DNA of 64,000 nucleotides from Kiritimatiellia bacterium (GTDB taxonomy: Bacteria; Verrucomicrobiota; Kiritimatiellia; RFP12; UBA1067): positions 1 through 64,000 of the forward strand of contig JAFRSR010000037.1 in NCBI GenBank assembly GCA_017427485.1, in the 5' to 3' direction. Below, one piece after another: positions 23,826 to 32,397 of the stretch. Position 1 is the stretch's first letter. The number at the start of each line of letters is the position of its first letter. The notes beneath the pieces are model-generated. The model did not search any database. It saw only the letters and a list, made by a program, of their open reading frames with translations, and had not been told where the DNA came from. The position numbers were made by a program, and so were the translations under genes.

Positions 23826-25151
23826 ATGAACACAGAACTTGAACTCCTCGTGACCGAAGGCCCGTTGAAGGGCCGTCGCTTTGCCGTGCCCGCCGAAGGA
23901 CTGCGGCTGGGGCGTTCCTCCTCCTGCGAGATCTCGATTCCCGACCCGGCCCTGTCGCGCAACCACTGCCTCTTCGAGATGCGCGACGGCGGCCTGTGGG
24001 TGACGGACCTTGCAAGCGCGAACGGCACGATCGTGAACGACGTGCAGCTGGGGCCGGACTCCCAGTGCCTCCAGGCCGGCGACAAAGTGCTTCTGGGCGA
24101 CTCGGTGATCCAGGTCGTGCCGTCGGGCGAGTCCGTCGCAGCGCCGGCCTCCGCGCCTGCCGCCTCTCCTGTGCTGCCGAAGATAGACCTCGGCCTTGGA
24201 AACGGCGATGCGCCGTCGGCGGAAGCGTCCTCCGCAGGTACGTCCTGGATGCGGCTCGTCCTCTGGGGCGTGGCGCTCGTGGCCGTGCTCGCGGCGGCGG
24301 CGCTGATCCTCCTGCCTGTCGCATCGGGTCCGGACGCGGCGGTCGAGTCGATTCCGGAGGGCAAGGACGAACTCGTCTCCTTCTCGTTCGAGAAGGTGAA
24401 GGCGGATGCGCGCACCATCTACCGCTACGTCCTCGCCTATGACGGCCAGACGCTGCACGTGTCGATCGACGACGTCCCCGAGGCGAACCGGCACGTGAAG
24501 AAGGCGGTGGAGCTGTCAGCCGACGCGCGGACGCGCCTTGCGGACATCCTTCCGTCCAAGACGCTTGCCGGTTTCGCGCCTGAGTACGTCGGCACTCCCG
24601 CCGAGCCGGGCGCGCTGCAGAGCTTCGCGCTGCACGTGGTGCGCTCTGCGCGCGCGTTCGACGTGTCGATCGAGAACAAGGCCGCGCCGGAGGAGTTCCG
24701 CGAGATGTGCGGAAGGCTGGAGACGTTCGCGAAGAGCGAGCTCGGCATCTGGGCGATCCAGTCCTCCGTGCCCGAGCTCCTGGCGCTGAGCGCGGACGCG
24801 CGCCGCGTGGCCGACGCGAAGTGGGCGGAGCGCGAGTCGAATTACGGGAACCTGGCCGAGTCCCTGCGGAAGTACGACGAGGCGCTGCAGTACCTTGAGA
24901 CAGTCGATCCTAAGCCGGCCGACTACGAGGAGATGCGCACGCGGCGCGCGACCGTGAATGCGGAGCTGGACCGCGTCTACAAGCTGCACCGCGGCAACGC
25001 TGACCAGGCCATCGGCACGCAGAACTGGGAGCAGGCGCGCTATGAGCTGCACATCCTCTTCGAGCTGGTGCCGGACTCGTCCGACGAGCGCAACAAGGAT
25101 GCGTCGCGCAAGCTGCAGGAAGTCGAGGAGCGGATGAAGGCCAAGCGATGA
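23826..25151 (+). CDS. FHA-domain, single-TM protein
   Basis: The 441-residue protein has an N-terminal FHA domain (about residues 20-95) with the phosphothreonine-binding pattern GRSSSCEI, SRNHC and SANGTIV. A Pro/Ala linker, one membrane helix (VLWGVALVAVLAAAALILL, near 142-162) and a large C-terminal region with helical, TPR-like stretches follow. The FHA end would sit in the cytosol and bind phosphorylated partners, the rest outside. It begins 15 bp after tadC and overlaps the PEGA gene, suggesting a regulatory part of the Tad apparatus. Confidence 0.8.
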   Translation: MNTELELLVTEGPLKGRRFAVPAEGLRLGRSSSCEISIPDPALSRNHCLFEMRDGGLWVTDLASANGTIVNDVQLGPDSQCLQAGDKVLLGDSVIQVVPSGESVAAPASAPAASPVLPKIDLGLGNGDAPSAEASSAGTSWMRLVLWGVALVAVLAAAALILLPVASGPDAAVESIPEGKDELVSFSFEKVKADARTIYRYVLAYDGQTLHVSIDDVPEANRHVKKAVELSADARTRLADILPSKTLAGFAPEYVGTPAEPGALQSFALHVVRSARAFDVSIENKAAPEEFREMCGRLETFAKSELGIWAIQSSVPELLALSADARRVADAKWAERESNYGNLAESLRKYDEALQYLETVDPKPADYEEMRTRRATVNAELDRVYKLHRGNADQAIGTQNWEQARYELHILFELVPDSSDERNKDASRKLQEVEERMKAKR

Positions 25152-25165
25152 AAGGCGGAGAAGCG

Positions 25166-26479
25166 ATGAACGGAAAGTTTTTGAAAGGTGCGTTGCTGGC
25201 GGTTGCCGCGCTGGCGTTCATGGGGGCGAAGCCCCTGCCGCTGCGTCTGGACGTGACGGGCCGGCCGGAGGGCGCGAAGGTGTTTGTGGACGGCACGCTG
25301 CGCGGGACGCTGCAGGAATCCTCCGCGTGTTCCGTGCTGCAACTCGCGCCGGGGCTCCACCTCCTGCACGTGGAGGCGCCGTTCCACTGGCCGCTTGACA
25401 CCTACGTGCGGCTGGACGAAACGGAAAGTTTCGTGACGAAGGCCGTCGATCTCAAGCCCGAATGCGGTCTCGTGCTCGTGAAGACGAAACCCGCCGGCGC
25501 CACCGTGACGTACAACGGCAGTTCCCTGGGGACCACGCCGCTCCTGCTGTCGACGCTGCCGTGCGGCCCCGCCTACACGCTCGAGCTGTCGCTCAACGGA
25601 TATAAGAAGACGCGTGTGGACGTCCGCATGCCCGACCGCACGCCCCTCGTCCGCGAAGAGGAGCTGGTGCTGGATTCGGGGCAGCTCCATTGCACGACGG
25701 AACCCGCCGGCGCCACCGTGTTCGTGGATGGCATTGAACGGGGCGTGACGCCCGTGGATGTCTTGGTCCCCCGCGGGGGCGCGGTGCTGACGTTCCGCCT
25801 GAAGGGTTTCCAGGACGTGGAGCAGTCGGTCGGCATGTCGGCGGGCGAGCGGCGAAATCTTGCGGTGAAGATGGACGGGCTTCCCGCGCGCCTCACCGTG
25901 GTGACCGAACCCGAAAAGGCGAAGATCTACCTTGACGGCAACTTCCAGGGCAAGTCCCCCGTGACGGTCGACGCGGTCAAGTCCGGCGTGCATGAGATAC
26001 GCGCGGAGCTGCCCGGCTACGCGATCGCCACGCGCACGGTCGAGATCGCGAACGGGGGCGACACCACCGAGAAGTTCACGATGGAGAGCATCCTCGGGCG
26101 CATCGAAGTGAGCACCGAGCCGTTTGGCGCGAAGGTCTCACTGGACGACCGGGTCGTGGGCACCACCCGTTACGGCGAGTCCCGTATCCTGACAATCGAG
26201 AACGTCGAGGCCGGCGAGCACACGGTGAAGGTGTTCTTGGACGGCTACCTGCCCCAGTCGCGCACGGTCAAGGTGGAGGCGAAGGAGACGAAGCAGCTTC
26301 CTTTCACGCTGAGACGCGATACAACGGCCGACACCGAAGTCGAGCTGATCGACGGCTCGCGCGTGAGCGGCCTGTTCAAGCGGGAAGACGACGAGCAGGT
26401 CGTCCTGGAGATCAAGAGCGGCGTGGAGCGTCCGATCCCCCGTGCCAACATCCGCAAGGTGACGAGCCTCAGGAAGTGA
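25166..26479 (+). CDS. Secreted PEGA-repeat protein
   Basis: From an N-terminal signal peptide (LKGALLAVAALAFMGA) the 437-residue protein runs through about five PEGA modules with recurring GAKVFVDG, GATVTYNG, GATVFVDG, KAKIYLDG and GAKVSLDD cores, then a C-terminal Sm-like strand motif (DGSRVSGLFKREDDEQVVLE). PEGA proteins are surface beta-sandwich repeats, often with S-layers or secretion machines. The ATG at 25166 is preferred because GGCGGAGAAG precedes it and the signal peptide starts there; an ATG at 25148 overlapping the upstream stop is possible. Confidence 0.85.
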   Translation: MNGKFLKGALLAVAALAFMGAKPLPLRLDVTGRPEGAKVFVDGTLRGTLQESSACSVLQLAPGLHLLHVEAPFHWPLDTYVRLDETESFVTKAVDLKPECGLVLVKTKPAGATVTYNGSSLGTTPLLLSTLPCGPAYTLELSLNGYKKTRVDVRMPDRTPLVREEELVLDSGQLHCTTEPAGATVFVDGIERGVTPVDVLVPRGGAVLTFRLKGFQDVEQSVGMSAGERRNLAVKMDGLPARLTVVTEPEKAKIYLDGNFQGKSPVTVDAVKSGVHEIRAELPGYAIATRTVEIANGGDTTEKFTMESILGRIEVSTEPFGAKVSLDDRVVGTTRYGESRILTIENVEAGEHTVKVFLDGYLPQSRTVKVEAKETKQLPFTLRRDTTADTEVELIDGSRVSGLFKREDDEQVVLEIKSGVERPIPRANIRKVTSLRK

Positions 26480-27216
26480 TGAAGGCGCGCCTCGACCAGT
26501 TGCTCGTCGCGCGGGGGCTCGCCGCGTCGCGCACGGTCGCGCAGGCGCTCGTCCTCGAGGGGAAGGTCCGCGTGGCCGGACAGGTCGAGCGCAAGGCCGC
26601 GCGCCTGCTGCCGAACGACGCGTCCGTGGAGGTGGAGGCGCCGCCGCGCTTCGTCTCGCGTGGGGGCGAGAAGCTGGAAGGGGCCTTCACGGCGTTTCCG
26701 GGATGGACGGTGGACGGCCTCGTCTGCCTTGACGTGGGCAGCTCCACGGGCGGCTTCACCGACTGCCTTCTCCAGCACGGCGCCGCGCGCGTGATGGCCG
26801 TGGACGTGGGCACGAACCAGCTCGCCTACAAGCTCCGCGTCGACCCGCGCGTGTGGGTGCGCGAGAACTTCAACGCGCGCAACCTCACGGCCGACGACCT
26901 GCCCGAACGCCCGGTGCGCGCCGTGACCGACGTGAGCTTCATCTCCCTCAAGCTCATCCTGCCGCCGATGGCGGAGGTGCTCCTGCCGGGCGGCGAGATC
27001 GTCTCGCTCGTCAAGCCGCAGTTCGAGGCCGGGCGGGGACAGGCCCCCGGCGGCGTGGTGAAGGACCCGGAGGTGCGCCGCCGCGTGGTGGAGGACATCT
27101 CGCGCTTCGGACAGGAGACGCTCGGCCTCGCGCTCCTCGGCGTGGCGGAGTCCCCCATCCGCGGCCGCGAGAAGGGCAACGTCGAATACCTCGCCTGGTG
27201 GCGCAAGGCGAATTGA
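26479..27216 (+). CDS. tlyA: TlyA family rRNA 2'-O-methyltransferase
   Basis: The 245-residue protein has an N-terminal S4 RNA-binding domain (MKARLDQLLVARGLAASRT, residues 1-60) and an FtsJ-like Rossmann methyltransferase with SAM motif CLDVGSSTGGF near residue 84. TlyA enzymes 2'-O-methylate cytidines in 16S and/or 23S rRNA; some relatives are called haemolysins. Catalytic lysines and acids of the family (VSRGGEKLEG, LVKPQFEAG) are present. The ATG shares its first base with the PEGA stop (TGATG), so it is translated from the Tad-linked operon. Confidence 0.9.
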   Translation: MKARLDQLLVARGLAASRTVAQALVLEGKVRVAGQVERKAARLLPNDASVEVEAPPRFVSRGGEKLEGAFTAFPGWTVDGLVCLDVGSSTGGFTDCLLQHGAARVMAVDVGTNQLAYKLRVDPRVWVRENFNARNLTADDLPERPVRAVTDVSFISLKLILPPMAEVLLPGGEIVSLVKPQFEAGRGQAPGGVVKDPEVRRRVVEDISRFGQETLGLALLGVAESPIRGREKGNVEYLAWWRKAN

Positions 27217-27285
27217 AGATGAAGAATGAAAGACTGATTGGCTGATTGACTACCGTATCTCCAAAATGATCGGCTCGCTTGTTTT

Positions 27286-27320
27286 GACAGGATTACAGGA
27301 TTGTCAGGATTTACAGGATT
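27286..27320 (+). repeat. ACAGGATT dispersed intergenic repeat, copy 1
   Basis: GACAGGATTACAGGATT followed by GTCAGGATTTACAGGATT is a run of four near-copies of an 8-9 bp unit. The first 17 bases recur exactly in the opposite orientation at 29253-29269. Confidence 0.75.
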
Positions 27321-27386
27321 TTGTGATTGAGGAAACAATCCAGCTAATCTTGGGGCGCATCCGTTTCTCGATCCTTGCCCGCATTG

Positions 27387-27530
27387 CCTGCGGCGCCTAA
27401 ACACGGAGGGAATGAAGTCACGAGGGCACGGAGATTGAGATTTTTAGTTGTGCTTTGCGCTATCCTCCAAACATTTTTCAAAAACTCGTGCCGTCGTGAC
27501 TCTGGAAACTCCGTGTTTGAGCGCCGCAGG
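27387..27530. repeat. Large imperfect inverted repeat
   Basis: The arms 27387-27433 and 27485-27530 (about 47 nt each) match in blocks: CCTGCGGCGC, AAACACGGAG, AGTCACGA and GGCAC, with a 51-nt A+T-rich centre. It has the form of a folded non-autonomous element or a structured RNA. No transposase is present. Confidence 0.7.
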
Positions 27531-27608
27531 CATCAGATGTCTTAGTTCGGTAGTCACAAGGCGAGTTTCGCAGATGCGCCCCTAATCTTGAGAGTGGGAC
27601 GTCGCTTC

Positions 27609-27637
27609 TTGCGCGCGGGGGCGGGAAGTGGTACAAT
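27609..27637 (+). promoter_or_regulatory. Putative promoter of the Fibrobacter-type protein gene
   Basis: TTGCGC (27609-27614) and TACAAT (27632-27637) have a 17-bp spacer and lie 81 bp before the ATG at 27719. Confidence 0.5.
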
Positions 27638-27718
27638 TGTGTCGATGACATGCCCTTCTGGCCGGGGTGGAGTTTTATCTTCAGCAGCAACCACTTTCAA
27701 CGGAAAGGAAAAAGAGAA

Positions 27719-28655
27719 ATGAAACAGTTCATGATGGGCGTCGTCGCCGCGATGGCGATGGGCGTGATGGCGGAAATCACCAACACCGTAAAAGTCACGA
27801 AGTTCCACCAGTCGTATCCCTATTCGGGCAAGGCGACGGTCGAATACACGGTGAGCGGGACGCTCCCCGAGGGCGCGGTCGCGGAGATCACGCTCAATAC
27901 GGACGACGCGCGCGACCTTCACTCAGGAAAACGTCATCACGGGCGCGAATACGTTCACGATTGACTTCGCCTCGTGCTTCGGCGTCGCACTGCTGCTTAC
28001 CAACGCGTCATTCGTGGTGACGATCGTGGAGAACCCCGGCGGTGTCCAGCTGTGGGGGAATGGGCCGTACTGGGCGAAATGCAACGTGGGTGCCTCCAGG
28101 CCCGAAGAGTACGGCTACTACTTCTGGTGGGGCGACTCGGTGGGGTATACGAACACAGGAAGCGGATGGATTTCGGTCACGGACGGAACAAGAATTTCGT
28201 TCTCGTCTTCGGGTACGGCAGCTTCGACAAACGGTAAAGACAACTGGGCGCTTCTGTTGGCGGGTTATATTGACTTGAGCGGCAATCTTGTGGCGGCGCA
28301 CGATGCTGCGACGGCGCATCTCGGTTCCCCGTGGCGCATGCCGACGGATACGGAGGTTTCCGCGCTCATCGACAATTGTACCGCCACGTGGATCACCACC
28401 AACGGCGTGTCCGGGGGGCTGGTGACGGGCAAGGGCAAGTATGCGAACAGGAGCATCTTCCTTCCTGCCGCCGGCTATGTCAACCAAACAACCCTCACCT
28501 ACTTCGACGAGGGCGGCTACTACTGGTCCTCAACGCCTTCGAGCAATACGATGGGCGCGTTGGACCTCTACATCAGTCTCGACGGCTTTGGCCAGGGCCA
28601 ATATATCCGCTACAACGGGCTGCCCGTTCGTCCTGTGCGAGATACTGCCCAATAG
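27719..28655 (+). pseudogene. Fibrobacter-type paralogous surface protein, frameshifted
   Basis: The ATG at 27719 (after AAAGGAAAAAGAGAA) opens a signal peptide (MGVVAAMAMGVMA) and a beta domain. The frame fails after 27905; a +1 shift near the GCGCGCG run at 27906-27914 would restore ARTFTQENVITG... through to the stop at 28655. The downstream part has the Fib_succ_major style: YWAKCNVGA, EYGYYFWWGD, LGSPWRMPTDTEVSALID, GYYWSSTPSS and a final PVRPVRD. Full length would be about 311 residues. Either the gene is broken, or the sequence has an indel error; the downstream frame has no strong start of its own. Confidence 0.7.
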
Positions 28656-28664
28656 CGCGCTACC

Positions 28665-28692
28665 GGGGAAGCGGCAAGGGTGCCGCTTCCCC
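28665..28692 (+). terminator. Perfect 12-bp hairpin after the frameshifted gene
   Basis: GGGGAAGCGGCA, loop AGGG, TGCCGCTTCCCC lies 10 bp after the stop. No T-tract follows. Loop and stem resemble the hairpin at 42363-42380 inside the beta-galactosidase gene, so it may be a REP-type element rather than a classical terminator. Confidence 0.55.
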
Positions 28693-29189
28693 GAATGGCG
28701 CGACAAGCGAGGTCCCTCCCGCGAGAAGCGACAAGCGCGGGCTCTTCCGCGAATGGCTTCACATTGGTTTGGTCTTAAACTTGTGCATAGCAGTTTTGCC
28801 GTGCGCGCCCCATGCGCGCACCCAAGTTGGTGAATTGCCGAGCAACTGGACAAGCGCTTCCACAAAGGCTGCCGGCCACGGGCGCGGTGAGAGAAAGGTT
28901 TGTGAGAATCGCCGAACCTTTCTATCGTCAAAGGCGAAGCAATCGCCTGTGAAATGCCTGTTGCGGAAGCACGATCCTTTCACAAGCCATTGGGTGTGAA
29001 AGGCAAGTGGAAGCATCCAGCTTTCGCGCACCGTGCCTGTGGTCGCGCCGTTTTTGGAAGCGCCTGGCCAAGCGCTTAGCCAATGCCCTGCCTTGGGGGC
29101 GCGCACGGGGTGCGCCCTGCAAAACTGCTGCGCGTTGAGCCGATGGCAATGCAATTGCATTGTCATTCGCTGCAGGGACGGGGGCGGGC

Positions 29190-29215
29190 GGCGCGCTCGG
29201 CGAGCGCGCCCTACC
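29190..29215 (-). repeat. REP-like palindrome with GTAG foot
   Basis: GGCGCGCTC, loop GGC, GAGCGCGCC, then CTACC. Read on the - strand it is GGTAG followed by a 9-3-9 hairpin, the layout of REP elements. Intergenic copy. Confidence 0.7.
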
Positions 29216-29234
29216 GCAACGGGATTCAAGAAAC

Positions 29235-29269
29235 AATCCTGTTAATCTTGTAAATCCTGTAATCCTGTC
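29235..29269 (-). repeat. ACAGGATT dispersed intergenic repeat, copy 2
   Basis: On the - strand it reads GACAGGATTACAGGATT followed by TACAAGATTAACAGGATT. It is inverted relative to copy 1, and the two copies bracket the frameshifted gene and its gene-free flanks. Confidence 0.75.
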
Positions 29270-29295
29270 TAAATTGAAGATTGCAAGATTGCAGG

Positions 29296-29324
29296 GGGAC
29301 AAGTGACCGTTTTTTTGGTATACT
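29296..29324 (+). promoter_or_regulatory. Putative leaderless promoter of rnfE-like gene
   Basis: TATACT (29319-29324) with GGGACA (29296-29301) at 17-bp spacing. The -10 ends 7 nt before the ATG and no Shine-Dalgarno exists, so transcription probably starts at or next to the start codon. Confidence 0.55.
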
Positions 29325-29331
29325 ACGCGCC

Positions 29332-30009
29332 ATGAAAACGTGGCAAGTATTCTGGTCCGGGATTTTCAAGAACAACCCGACGTTCCGCCTCGTGCTGGGC
29401 CTCTGCCCCACGCTCGCAGTCACGACGTCGCTTGAGAACGCGCTTGGCATGGGCCTGGCGGCGTCGTTCGTGCTCATCTGCTCGAACGGACTCGTTTCCG
29501 CGCTGCGCCGCGTGATCCCCGACGCTGTGCACATTCCCTGCTACATCGTGATCATCGCCACGTTCGTGACGGCCGTCGACCTGCTCATGCAAGCCTTCCT
29601 GCCCGCGCTGTCGCAGTCGCTCGGCATCTTCATCCCGCTGATCGTCGTGAACTGCATCATCCTCGGGCGCGCCGAGGCGTTCGCCTGCAAGAACGGCGTG
29701 GTCGATTCGCTGGCCGACGGTCTCGGTGCGGGCATCGGCTTCACGCTCGCGCTCGCGCTGATCGCCTCCGTGCGCGAGATCGTCGGGGCGGGCTCGCTCA
29801 CGATCTGGGGCGACATCGCCATCAAGAACATCCACGCGAACGGCGTCGTGCTGGCCATCCTGCCGGCCGGCGGGTTCATCACGCTCGGCCTCCTGCTCGC
29901 CCTCATCAACCACCTTGGCGCCGTGCAGGCCCGCCGCCACGGCGCGCCGCCGCCGCTGCCGATCAACCTCGACTGCCGCCACTGCACCATGTGCCCCGTC
30001 GGCAAGTGA
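29332..30009 (+). CDS. rnfE: RnfE/NqrD family electron transport membrane subunit
   Basis: The 225-residue protein has about six membrane helices and family motifs near the N-terminus (LVLGLCPTLAVTTSLENALGMG) and middle (NCIILGRAEAFA, DGLGAGIGFT). In the Rnf complex this subunit is one of the inner-membrane pair that, with iron-sulfur and flavin subunits, couples ferredoxin:NAD oxidoreduction to ion transport. The C-terminus ends LDCRHCTMCPVGK, with three cysteines beyond the usual end. No other rnf gene is in the window, which is unusual for a normally clustered complex. Start by leaderless promoter context. Confidence 0.85.
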   Translation: MKTWQVFWSGIFKNNPTFRLVLGLCPTLAVTTSLENALGMGLAASFVLICSNGLVSALRRVIPDAVHIPCYIVIIATFVTAVDLLMQAFLPALSQSLGIFIPLIVVNCIILGRAEAFACKNGVVDSLADGLGAGIGFTLALALIASVREIVGAGSLTIWGDIAIKNIHANGVVLAILPAGGFITLGLLLALINHLGAVQARRHGAPPPLPINLDCRHCTMCPVGK

Positions 30010-30044
30010 CGGGCGCGCGGCTGGCGCCCGGAGAGTATCACGCC

Positions 30045-32360
30045 ATGCGATCGCTCCGCTTGACAGTCCAGATGTCCTGCCTGGCAGGCGCTCTGCTCGG
30101 GGCGGTTGCCGCGCAGGCCGCGCGCACCGGTCCGTGGCCGAAGGAGAAGGCGTGGGCGTGGTACAACGCCCAGCCGTGGATCCGCGGCGTCAACTTCGTG
30201 CCGTCCGACTGCGTCAACTTCGTGGACCAGTGGCAGGCGCACGGCTTTGAGGAACGGCTCGCGACGGCCGACCGCGAGCTGGCGCTGGCGTCGGAGACGG
30301 GCTTCAACGCTGTGCGACTGTTCCTCTCCTACGAGGTGTGGCTGTATGAGCGCGAAGGGTTCCTGAAGCGGTTCGACCGCTATCTCGACGTCTGCGCACG
30401 GCACGGCATCCGGGCGATTGTCGTCCTGTTCAACGACTGCGCGCCGTCCAAGGAGAACTTTTTCCTGAAGCGCATGGGCGACCAGCTCACGGTCTACAAG
30501 GGACTGGGCGTGCGCGCGCGCAGCCCGCACACGGGCGGCCCGGACGTGGGGTTCAACATCCTCGACATCCCCGAGCACGCCGAGAAGCTCTGCGCGATGG
30601 TGGAGGAGCTGATGCGCCTTCACGCGCACGATAAGCGCATTCTTTTCTGGAACGTGATGAACGAGCCGGGCTACAACAGCCACGGGAAGGTGGCCGCGCC
30701 GTGGCTGCGCCGTCTCTTCGAAATCGGCTGGAAGGTCGATCCCGACCAGCCGCTCGCGGCCGACCTCTTCGGGACGCTCGGGCGCGGCAAGTCCAACCTC
30801 GCCGAGAACGTCGCGGCCGCGCGCTCGGACATCGTGAGCTACCACTGCTACCGCGACTTCGCGTTCCAGGTGCAGCGGATCGACTACCTGCGGCGCCGTT
30901 TCGGGCGTCCGCTCGTCAATACCGAGTGGATGAACCGCATCACGGACAACCGCTTCGCGGAGTGCTACCCGCTCTTCTACCTGGAGCGCGTGGGCGCGGT
31001 GAGCTGGGGACTCGTGCGGTCGCGGCGGCATCCGTCGTCGAGCGAGCCGTGGCCGTCGCTCTGGACGCGGTACGAGAAGGGGGAGGGGAACGACCTCGAC
31101 TTCACGCAGTGGATGCACGACATCTTTCGTCCCTCGCTGCGTCCGTACGACCCGCGCGAGACCGATCTGATCAGGCGTTTCAACAAGCTCGCCGACGCGG
31201 ACGGCCAGCCGGCCGCGACCGCGCCCGCGGCGCGCACGGGGCCGTGGCCGAAGGAGAAGGCGTGGGCGTGGTACAACGCCCAGCCGTGGATGCGCGGATG
31301 CAACTACATGCCCGCGAGCGCCGCCAACTTCACGGACATGTGGCAGGAATACGGCAGCGAGGCGCGCTTCGCGGAGATGGACCGCGAGTTCGCTCTTGCG
31401 GAGAAAACCGGCTTCAATGTGGTCCGCTTCCTCATCAGTCCGGGCGTGTGGATGGCGGAGCATGACGGCTTCATGGCGCGTTTTGAGCGGTGCCTCGCGC
31501 TCCTCGACAAGCACAAGATGCGCGCTATCGTGATGTTGGGCAACGATTGCTCCGGCCCGAAGGAGCGCTGGAAGCCGTTCGAGCCCGGCCCGCAGCACAC
31601 CGACTGGGGCTACCACGGCGGAAAGAAGGTGTCGGAACACGGCTCGCAGCCGGACGCCGTCGGCTATACGATCCTCGACGACCCGGAGCAGAACCTGAAG
31701 TTCTACGCGATGTGCGAGGAGCTCGTGACGAAGTACCGCGCCGACCCGCGCATCGCCTTCTGGAACCTCTGGAACGAGCCCGGCAACAACAACCGCGGGC
31801 GCCTCACGTTGCCGCACCTGCGCAGGCTCTTCGAGATCTGCTGGAAGATCAACCCCGTCCAGCCGCTCGCGGCGGACGTCTGGTGCGACCGCTTCGGCAT
31901 GGGATTTCCGCCCGACGCGAAGGTGTCGCAGCAGCGGGCCGACCGGGAGGCCGCGCAGAAGCTCGCCGGCGAGCTCTCGGACATCGTCAGCTACCACTGT
32001 TACGAGCCGTACGAGCGGCAGGTGACGCTCATCCGCGACCTGCGCCGATTCTACGGACGCCCGCTCGTCAACACCGAATGGCTCGCCCGCATCCGGGGGT
32101 GCAACGTGGCGGACTGCTATCCGCTCTTCTACATCGAGAAAATCGGCGCGCTGAACTGGGGCCTCGTGGCCGGCAGGTTTCAGTCGTATGAGCCGTGGGA
32201 AGGGATGTGGAAGGAGATTGAGCGTGGCGGCGGCAGGCAGTACGACATGACGAAGTGGTTCCACGACCTCTTCCGTCCCTCGCACCATCCGTACGACCCC
32301 AAGGAAATAGACCTCATCAAGCGCTTCAACAAACTATCCGACGAATCTCATAACCATTAA
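30045..32360 (+). CDS. Secreted protein with two tandem GH5-like catalytic domains
   Basis: After a signal peptide (LAGALLGAVAAQA), the 771-residue protein repeats one TIM-barrel enzyme twice, residues about 27-390 and 397-765. Each copy begins GPWPKEKAWAWYNAQPW and has a GH5-type pair of glutamates: Glu207 (MNEPG) and Glu294 (VNTEW) in the first, Glu578 (WNEPG) and Glu678 (VNTEW) in the second. Both also have the SYHCY motif before the nucleophile. Family members are retaining endo-glycanases or exo-glycosidases, so the substrate is not predictable. The ATG at 30045 follows GGAGAG. It begins 35 bp after rnfE and precedes a Gfo/Idh gene. Confidence 0.8.
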   Translation: MRSLRLTVQMSCLAGALLGAVAAQAARTGPWPKEKAWAWYNAQPWIRGVNFVPSDCVNFVDQWQAHGFEERLATADRELALASETGFNAVRLFLSYEVWLYEREGFLKRFDRYLDVCARHGIRAIVVLFNDCAPSKENFFLKRMGDQLTVYKGLGVRARSPHTGGPDVGFNILDIPEHAEKLCAMVEELMRLHAHDKRILFWNVMNEPGYNSHGKVAAPWLRRLFEIGWKVDPDQPLAADLFGTLGRGKSNLAENVAAARSDIVSYHCYRDFAFQVQRIDYLRRRFGRPLVNTEWMNRITDNRFAECYPLFYLERVGAVSWGLVRSRRHPSSSEPWPSLWTRYEKGEGNDLDFTQWMHDIFRPSLRPYDPRETDLIRRFNKLADADGQPAATAPAARTGPWPKEKAWAWYNAQPWMRGCNYMPASAANFTDMWQEYGSEARFAEMDREFALAEKTGFNVVRFLISPGVWMAEHDGFMARFERCLALLDKHKMRAIVMLGNDCSGPKERWKPFEPGPQHTDWGYHGGKKVSEHGSQPDAVGYTILDDPEQNLKFYAMCEELVTKYRADPRIAFWNLWNEPGNNNRGRLTLPHLRRLFEICWKINPVQPLAADVWCDRFGMGFPPDAKVSQQRADREAAQKLAGELSDIVSYHCYEPYERQVTLIRDLRRFYGRPLVNTEWLARIRGCNVADCYPLFYIEKIGALNWGLVAGRFQSYEPWEGMWKEIERGGGRQYDMTKWFHDLFRPSHHPYDPKEIDLIKRFNKLSDESHNH

Positions 32361-32397
32361 ACCACCCAACCACCTAACCACCAAACTACCAAACATT

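Larger units (their letters stand above)
27217..27608. other. Gene-free, repeat-rich intergenic region
   Basis: No credible gene is seen. The stretch holds the ACAGGATT direct repeats (27286-27320) and a large imperfect inverted repeat (27387-27530), both annotated separately, in sequence less GC-rich than the flanking genes. Confidence 0.7.
28693..29295. other. Long gene-free region with degenerate repeats
   Basis: No frame here has a credible start, codon pattern or domain. There are several small palindromes (for example CCCGCG-12 nt-CGCGGG near 28718-28741), a REP-like hairpin (29190-29215) and a reversed ACAGGATT repeat. It looks like decayed or repeat-colonised intergenic DNA. Confidence 0.6.

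Noticed and set aside
18933-28655. Diversity-generating retroelement suggested by the variable-looking LamG-like and Fibrobacter-type proteins
   Set aside because: No reverse transcriptase, template repeat or A-biased variable repeat pair is present in the window.
27217-29331. CRISPR array or insertion sequence in the repeat-rich intergenic DNA
   Set aside because: Repeats are short, uneven and lack unique regular spacers; there is no cas gene and no transposase frame.
29245-31465. A RAYT transposase gene that could mobilise the REP-like elements
   Set aside because: No protein in the window shows the Y1 HUH plus tyrosine motifs; it must be elsewhere if it exists.
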